Positions 59,895-64,000 of a stretch of DNA of 64,000 bases are shown here, one piece after another; within the stretch, counting starts at the first letter, position 1, and each line of letters starts with the position of its first letter. The notes under the pieces are model-generated. The model was given only the letters and a program-made list of their open reading frames with translations, was not told the origin of the DNA and made no database searches. Where the stretch lies: assembly GCF_001277235.1 (NCBI RefSeq), contig NZ_CP012266.1, forward strand, positions 310,001 to 374,000. The letters are read 5' to 3'. Both the position numbers and the translations under genes were made by a program. This DNA comes from Cronobacter dublinensis subsp. dublinensis LMG 23823 (lineage in GTDB: Bacteria > Pseudomonadota > Gammaproteobacteria > Enterobacterales > Enterobacteriaceae).

Positions 59895-60167
59895 ATGAAC
59901 AAGACTCAACTGATTGATGTAATTGCAGACAAGGCTGACCTGTCTAAAGCGCAAGCGAAAGCTGCTCTGGAATCCACTCTGGCTGCGATTACTGAGTCTC
60001 TGAAAGAAGGCGATGCTGTACAGCTGGTTGGTTTCGGTACCTTCAAAGTGAACCACCGCGCTGAGCGTACTGGCCGCAACCCGCAGACCGGTAAAGAAAT
60101 CAAAATCGCTGCAGCTAACGTGCCGGCTTTCGTTTCTGGCAAAGCACTGAAAGACGCTGTTAAATAA
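59895..60167 (+). CDS. hupA: HupA, DNA-binding protein HU-alpha
   Basis: Nucleoid-associated protein that binds and bends DNA as a homodimer or with HU-beta. The protein is 90 residues, the E. coli length. The DNA-binding arm GRNPQTGKEIKIAAANVPAF with its intercalating proline is intact. Codons are those of a highly expressed gene. A 186-bp gap upstream should hold its promoters. The terminator downstream lies inside the start of yjaH. Confidence 0.98.
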   Translation: MNKTQLIDVIADKADLSKAQAKAALESTLAAITESLKEGDAVQLVGFGTFKVNHRAERTGRNPQTGKEIKIAAANVPAFVSGKALKDAVK

Positions 60168-60172
60168 ACCGC

Positions 60173-60871
60173 GTGGCAGTGAAAGGTTTTAACGAAGGGG
60201 CGAAATCGCCCCTTTTGTTTAGCTGGCGTTTGCTGGCGCTGACAGGCGCGCTGCTTCTTTCCGCCTGTCGTTCCACCCCGGACATTCCCCCCTTTACCGC
60301 CAGCGGCTATCTTGCCGATGACGGTGTCGTGCGCCTGTGGCGTAAAGACAATAACGACGGCTCCGTACATCTGCTGGCAGCATTCAGCCCGTGGTCTGGC
60401 GATAACACCTCCGTCAGTGATTACCGCTGGCAAAACGACACGCTCGCGTCGGTGGATTACCGCCTTCAGAGCAAACAGCCGGAACAGGTGAAGGTGCGCT
60501 TTGACGATCGCGGCGGGCTGAGCTTTATGCAGCGCGAAGTGAACGGCCAGAAGCAGCAGCTGTCGAGCGATCAGATTGCCCTGTGGCAATACCGCGCCAC
60601 CCAGATGCGCAATACCAGCGATGCGCTGCGCGCAGGGCGCGTGGTGCTGCGCCAGGGGCGCTGGAACCCTGACGGCACCATAACGACCTGTGAAGGGCAG
60701 ATTGTGCAGCCTGAGTTCGACAGAAGAGCGCAGGAGCGTCTCTCGGAGCGCCAGCGTCACGCGAAGGCGCGCGTCAGCGCCGCCTGGCTGGAGGCGCCAG
60801 AAGGTACCCAGCTGTTGCTGGTGGCGAACGAAGACTTTTGCGCCTGGCAGCCGCAGCCCGACACTTTCTGA
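60173..60871 (+). CDS. yjaH: YjaH, DUF1481 lipoprotein
   Basis: Conserved lipoprotein of unknown function. The frame gives 232 residues with a lipobox LLSAC, so the mature protein is lipid-modified at Cys32. There is no ATG before the lipobox: possible starts are GTG at 60173 or 60179, or TTG at 60215. The last would give an 18-residue signal of normal length, but none has a good ribosome site. The hupA terminator (60195-60220) sits between these candidates. Function is not inferred. Confidence 0.82.
   Translation: MAVKGFNEGAKSPLLFSWRLLALTGALLLSACRSTPDIPPFTASGYLADDGVVRLWRKDNNDGSVHLLAAFSPWSGDNTSVSDYRWQNDTLASVDYRLQSKQPEQVKVRFDDRGGLSFMQREVNGQKQQLSSDQIALWQYRATQMRNTSDALRAGRVVLRQGRWNPDGTITTCEGQIVQPEFDRRAQERLSERQRHAKARVSAAWLEAPEGTQLLLVANEDFCAWQPQPDTF
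60195..60220 (+). terminator. Terminator of hupA, inside the 5' part of yjaH
   Basis: Stem AAGGGGCG / CGCCCCTT with loop AAAT, then TTTGTTT. It begins 28 bp after the hupA stop and overlaps the annotated beginning of yjaH. Confidence 0.88.
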
Positions 60872-60880
60872 GGCAATAAA

Positions 60881-60910
60881 AAAAGCGACGGGCTGAGCCG
60901 TCGCTTTTTT
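60881..60910. terminator. Bidirectional terminator between yjaH and purD
   Basis: Stem AAAAGCGACGG / CCGTCGCTTTT has an A-run on the left and T-run on the right, between convergent genes. Confidence 0.93.
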
Positions 60911-60937
60911 GCAGGTGTTTATCCCGATACGTTGCGG

Positions 60938-62236
60938 TTATTTCGCCTGCTCGCGCGCAATAGCGCGATAGCCGATATCCTTGCGACAGAAGCAGCCATC
61001 CCAGTGAATGTCTTCCGCTAAGCGGTAAGCGCGCGCCTGCGCCTGCGCAACCGTGTCACCCAACGCGGTCACGCACAGGACGCGACCGCCGCTGGTCACG
61101 ACGCGCTCGTCGTCGCGCAGCGTCGTACCGGCGTGAAACACTTTGCCGTCGCCATCGGCTACCTCTTCAATCGGCAGGCCGTGGATAACATCACCGGTGC
61201 GGTAATCGCCCGGATAGCCGCCTGCGGCCATCACGACACCCAGTGACGGGCGTGGATCCCACTGCGATTTCACCGTATCAAGTTTGCCGTCGCAAGCTGC
61301 AAGGCAAAGCTCGACCAGATCGGACTGCAAACGCATCATGATCGGCTGGGTTTCCGGGTCGCCGAAGCGGCAGTTAAACTCGATGACTTTCGGGTTGCCC
61401 TGTTTGTCTATCATCAGACCCGCATAGAGGAAGCCGGTATAAGTATTGCCTTCGGCCGCCATGCCACGCACGGTCGGCCATATGATGCGCTCCATGGTGC
61501 GCTGGAAAACGTCGTCGGTGACCACCGGCGCCGGGGAGTAAGCGCCCATGCCGCCGGTATTGAGGCCGGTGTCGCCGTCGCCGACGCGCTTGTGATCCTG
61601 GCTGGTGGCCATCGGTTCGACATGCTCGCCGTCCACCATCACGATAAAACTGGCCTCTTCGCCATCCAGAAACTCTTCAACCACGATGCGGTGACCCGCA
61701 TCGCCAAACGCATTGCCCGCCAGCATATCGTGGACGGCCGCTTCGGCTTCTTCCAGCGTCATCGCGACGATAACGCCTTTACCCGCCGCCAGACCGTCGG
61801 CTTTGATAACAATCGGCGCGCCTTTTTCACGGATATACGCCAGCGCGGGTTCGGTCTCGGTAAAGTTCTGGTATTCCGCCGTCGGAATGCGATGGCGCGC
61901 CAGGAAATCTTTGGTAAACGCTTTGGAGCCTTCCAGCTGCGCGGCGCCTTTGGTCGGCCCGAAGATTTTCAGACCGGCGGCGCGAAACGCGTCCACCACG
62001 CCAATAACCAGCGGCGCTTCCGGTCCGACAATCGTCAGATCGATATTTTCACTCTGCGCAAAACGCAGCAGCGCCGGAATATCGGTCGGGCTGATAGCGA
62101 CGTTTTGCAGCGCGGGCTCCAGCGCGGTACCAGCATTGCCTGGCGCGACATAGACGGTTTCAACCCGCGGCGACTGGACGGCTTTCCAGGCCAGCGCGTG
62201 TTCGCGCCCGCCGTTGCCAATGACTAATACTTTCAT
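60938..62236 (-). CDS. purD: PurD, phosphoribosylamine-glycine ligase
   Basis: Second step of purine synthesis: joins glycine to phosphoribosylamine with ATP. The protein is 432 residues with the ATP-grasp fold; the N-terminal GNGGREHALAWK is the family signature start, and VIKADGLAAGKGV and RFGDPETQP are intact. It is the second gene of purHD, 13 bp after purH, and so under the PurR box upstream of purH. Confidence 0.98.
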   Translation of the reverse strand: MKVLVIGNGGREHALAWKAVQSPRVETVYVAPGNAGTALEPALQNVAISPTDIPALLRFAQSENIDLTIVGPEAPLVIGVVDAFRAAGLKIFGPTKGAAQLEGSKAFTKDFLARHRIPTAEYQNFTETEPALAYIREKGAPIVIKADGLAAGKGVIVAMTLEEAEAAVHDMLAGNAFGDAGHRIVVEEFLDGEEASFIVMVDGEHVEPMATSQDHKRVGDGDTGLNTGGMGAYSPAPVVTDDVFQRTMERIIWPTVRGMAAEGNTYTGFLYAGLMIDKQGNPKVIEFNCRFGDPETQPIMMRLQSDLVELCLAACDGKLDTVKSQWDPRPSLGVVMAAGGYPGDYRTGDVIHGLPIEEVADGDGKVFHAGTTLRDDERVVTSGGRVLCVTALGDTVAQAQARAYRLAEDIHWDGCFCRKDIGYRAIAREQAK

Positions 62237-62249
62237 CGTTGCTCCGTGA

Positions 62250-63839
62250 TTAATGGCGGAAATGGCGCATGTCGGTGAAGATCATGGCGATGCCGTGCTC
62301 GTCGGCAGCGGCGATAACCTCATCGTCGCGAATCGAACCGCCCGGCTGAATAACGCAGGTGATGCCCACGGCGGCCGCGGCGTCAATGCCGTCGCGGAAC
62401 GGGAAGAACGCGTCAGAGGCCATTGATGAGCCTTTCACTTCCAGCCCTTCATCACCGGCTTTAATTCCGGCGATTTTCGCGGAATAGACGCGGCTCATCT
62501 GACCGGCGCCGATACCGATGGTCATGTTCTCGCGGGCATAAACAATAGCGTTGGATTTCACAAATTTCGCTACTTTCCAGCAGAAGAGGGCGTCGCGCAG
62601 CTCCTGTTCGGTCGGCTGGCGTTTGGTCACGACGCGCAGATCGCCTTCGGTCACCATACCAAGATCGCGATCCTGCACCAGCAGGCCGCCATTGACGCGT
62701 TTGAAATCCAGACCCGGTACGCGAGCCTGCCATTCGCCGCAAACCAGCACGCGGACATTTTGCTTCGCGGCGGTGATCTTCAGCGCTTCTTCACTGGCGG
62801 ACGGGGCAATGATGACCTCAACGAACTGGCGGGAGATGATCGACTGCGCGGTTTCGGCATCCAGCTCGCGGTTAAACGCGATGATGCCGCCAAAGGCGGA
62901 CGTCGGGTCGGTTTGATATGCGCGGTTATAAGCCTCAAGCGCAGAATCGCTGACGGCCACGCCGCACGGGTTGGCGTGCTTCACGATAACGCAGGCCGGT
63001 TCGCTGAATTCTTTCACGCACTCCAGCGCCGCGTCGGTATCAGCGATGTTGTTATAGGAAAGCGCTTTGCCCTGAACCTGTTGTGCGGTCGCGACAGAAG
63101 CTTCCTTGATTTCTTCTTCTATATAGAAGGCAGCGTGCTGATGGCTGTTTTCGCCGTAGCGCATATCCTGCTTCTTAATAAAGTTCAGATTGAGCGTGCG
63201 CGGGAAGCGGCCGGAAGGCGCTGTCGTTTCGCCGTGATAGGCCGGCACCAGGCTGCCGAAGTAGTTGGCAATCATGCTGTCATAGGCGGCGGTGTGCTCG
63301 AAGGCTTTAATCGCGAGATCGAAACGGGTATCAAAGGTCAGCGAGCCGTTATTGGCGTCCAGCTCGTTAATGATGGCGCTGTAGTCGCTGCTCTTAACGA
63401 CGATGGCCACATCTTTATGGTTCTTGGCGGCGGAGCGGACCATGGTCGGGCCGCCGATGTCGATATTTTCCACCGCGTCTTCAAGCGTGCAGCCGTCACG
63501 CGCAACGGTCTGTGCGAACGGATAAAGGTTTACCACAACCATATCAATCGGGGAGATAGCGTGCTGCGCCATGGTGTCGTCATCCTGACCGCGGCGTCCC
63601 AGAATGCCGCCGTGCACTTTCGGGTGCAGCGTTTTGACGCGACCGTCCATCATCTCCGGAAACCCGGTGTAGTCGGAGACTTCCGTCACCGGCAGACCAG
63701 CCTGCGCCAGAAGGCTGGCCGTACCACCGGTTGAGAGGAGTTCGACGCCGCGTGCAGAGAGAGCGCGCGCGAAGTCGACGATACCGGCTTTGTCAGAAAC
63801 GCTGAGCAGAGCGCGGCGTACAGGACGAGGTTGTTGCAT
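62250..63839 (-). CDS. purH: PurH, AICAR transformylase / IMP cyclohydrolase
   Basis: Bifunctional enzyme for the last two steps to IMP. The protein is 529 residues: an N-terminal cyclohydrolase domain of the MGS-like fold (ALLSVSDKAGIVDFAR ... STGGTASLL) and a C-terminal transformylase domain (KHANPCGVA and SDAFFPFRDGID). The start is ATG at 63839. A PurR box lies about 120 bp upstream. In E. coli K-12 an rRNA operon (rrnE) follows beyond this point; the window ends before that could be seen. Confidence 0.98.
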   Translation of the reverse strand: MQQPRPVRRALLSVSDKAGIVDFARALSARGVELLSTGGTASLLAQAGLPVTEVSDYTGFPEMMDGRVKTLHPKVHGGILGRRGQDDDTMAQHAISPIDMVVVNLYPFAQTVARDGCTLEDAVENIDIGGPTMVRSAAKNHKDVAIVVKSSDYSAIINELDANNGSLTFDTRFDLAIKAFEHTAAYDSMIANYFGSLVPAYHGETTAPSGRFPRTLNLNFIKKQDMRYGENSHQHAAFYIEEEIKEASVATAQQVQGKALSYNNIADTDAALECVKEFSEPACVIVKHANPCGVAVSDSALEAYNRAYQTDPTSAFGGIIAFNRELDAETAQSIISRQFVEVIIAPSASEEALKITAAKQNVRVLVCGEWQARVPGLDFKRVNGGLLVQDRDLGMVTEGDLRVVTKRQPTEQELRDALFCWKVAKFVKSNAIVYARENMTIGIGAGQMSRVYSAKIAGIKAGDEGLEVKGSSMASDAFFPFRDGIDAAAAVGITCVIQPGGSIRDDEVIAAADEHGIAMIFTDMRHFRH

Positions 63840-63957
63840 GTATAAATCCCCTGGATTTGATCATTACAGAAGAGCGTTAGCGAAATTCCAGCTTTTTTCG
63901 CTGAAATCCGACTCACGCTCCTCAAAAAGAGCGCTTCAGTAACAGGGCTGCATTGTA

Positions 63958-63973
63958 GCGAAAACGTTTGCGT
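63958..63973. promoter_or_regulatory. PurR box upstream of purHD
   Basis: GCGAAAACGTTTGCGT matches the palindromic PurR consensus ACGCAAACGTTTGCGT at 14 of 16 positions. PurR with hypoxanthine or guanine would repress purHD here. Confidence 0.85.
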
Positions 63974-64000
63974 GGCGCTCGCAAAATTTCGGCATCATAA

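Noticed and set aside
63686..63925. 79-codon minus-strand frame overlapping the purH start
   Set aside because: It is out of frame with purH, lies in the leader, and has no ribosome site.

Overview
The window is a stretch of chromosome from a gamma-proteobacterium of the family Enterobacteriaceae. The 16S rRNA gene, the metR-metE, tat, fadBA, tufB-secE-nusG-rplKAJL-rpoBC and thiCEFSGH clusters, and GC-rich third codon positions suggest a Cronobacter- or Enterobacter-like organism. The genus call is inference from recall and was not tested by a search. No insertion sequence, prophage or CRISPR array was seen. Nearly all of the window is conserved core genome.

Left part (1-23862): the end of metR, divergent metE with an ERIC element in its leader, ysgA, udp, rmuC, the ubiquinone genes ubiE-ubiJ-ubiB, the twin-arginine translocase tatABC with tatD, a small glycine-zipper protein, rfaH, ubiD, fre, a small exported protein, fadBA, pepQ, yigZ, trkH and hemG. 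This matches the order left of rrnA in E. coli K-12, with two small genes added (12440-12772 and 15753-16100).

Middle (23863-47034): a complete rRNA operon (16S, tRNA-Glu, 23S, 5S), then murB-birA, coaA, the tRNA cluster thrU-tyrU-glyT-thrT with tufB, secE-nusG, rplKAJL and rpoBC. The left flank of the rRNA operon is that of E. coli rrnA (hemG), while the spacer tRNA and right flank are those of rrnB (tRNA-Glu, murB). This junction is the main break in synteny.

Accessory island (47035-50258): between rpoC and thiH lie a secreted alpha/beta hydrolase, a convergent AraC-type regulator with about seven membrane helices, and a lactose/cellobiose-family PTS IIB-IIA pair without a IIC gene but with a CRP-like site. 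These are the least understood genes here.

Right part (50259-64000): the thiamine operon thiCEFSGH behind a TPP riboswitch, rsd, nudC, hemE, nfi, yjaG, hupA, yjaH and purHD with a PurR box. The E. coli zraP/zraSR genes are missing between yjaH and purD.

Recognisable control circuits are MetR/MetJ at metE, two CRP sites at udp, FadR at fadBA, Fis sites upstream of the rrn and thrU promoters, ribosomal-protein leader feedback sites, the rplL-rpoB attenuator, the TPP riboswitch and the PurR box.
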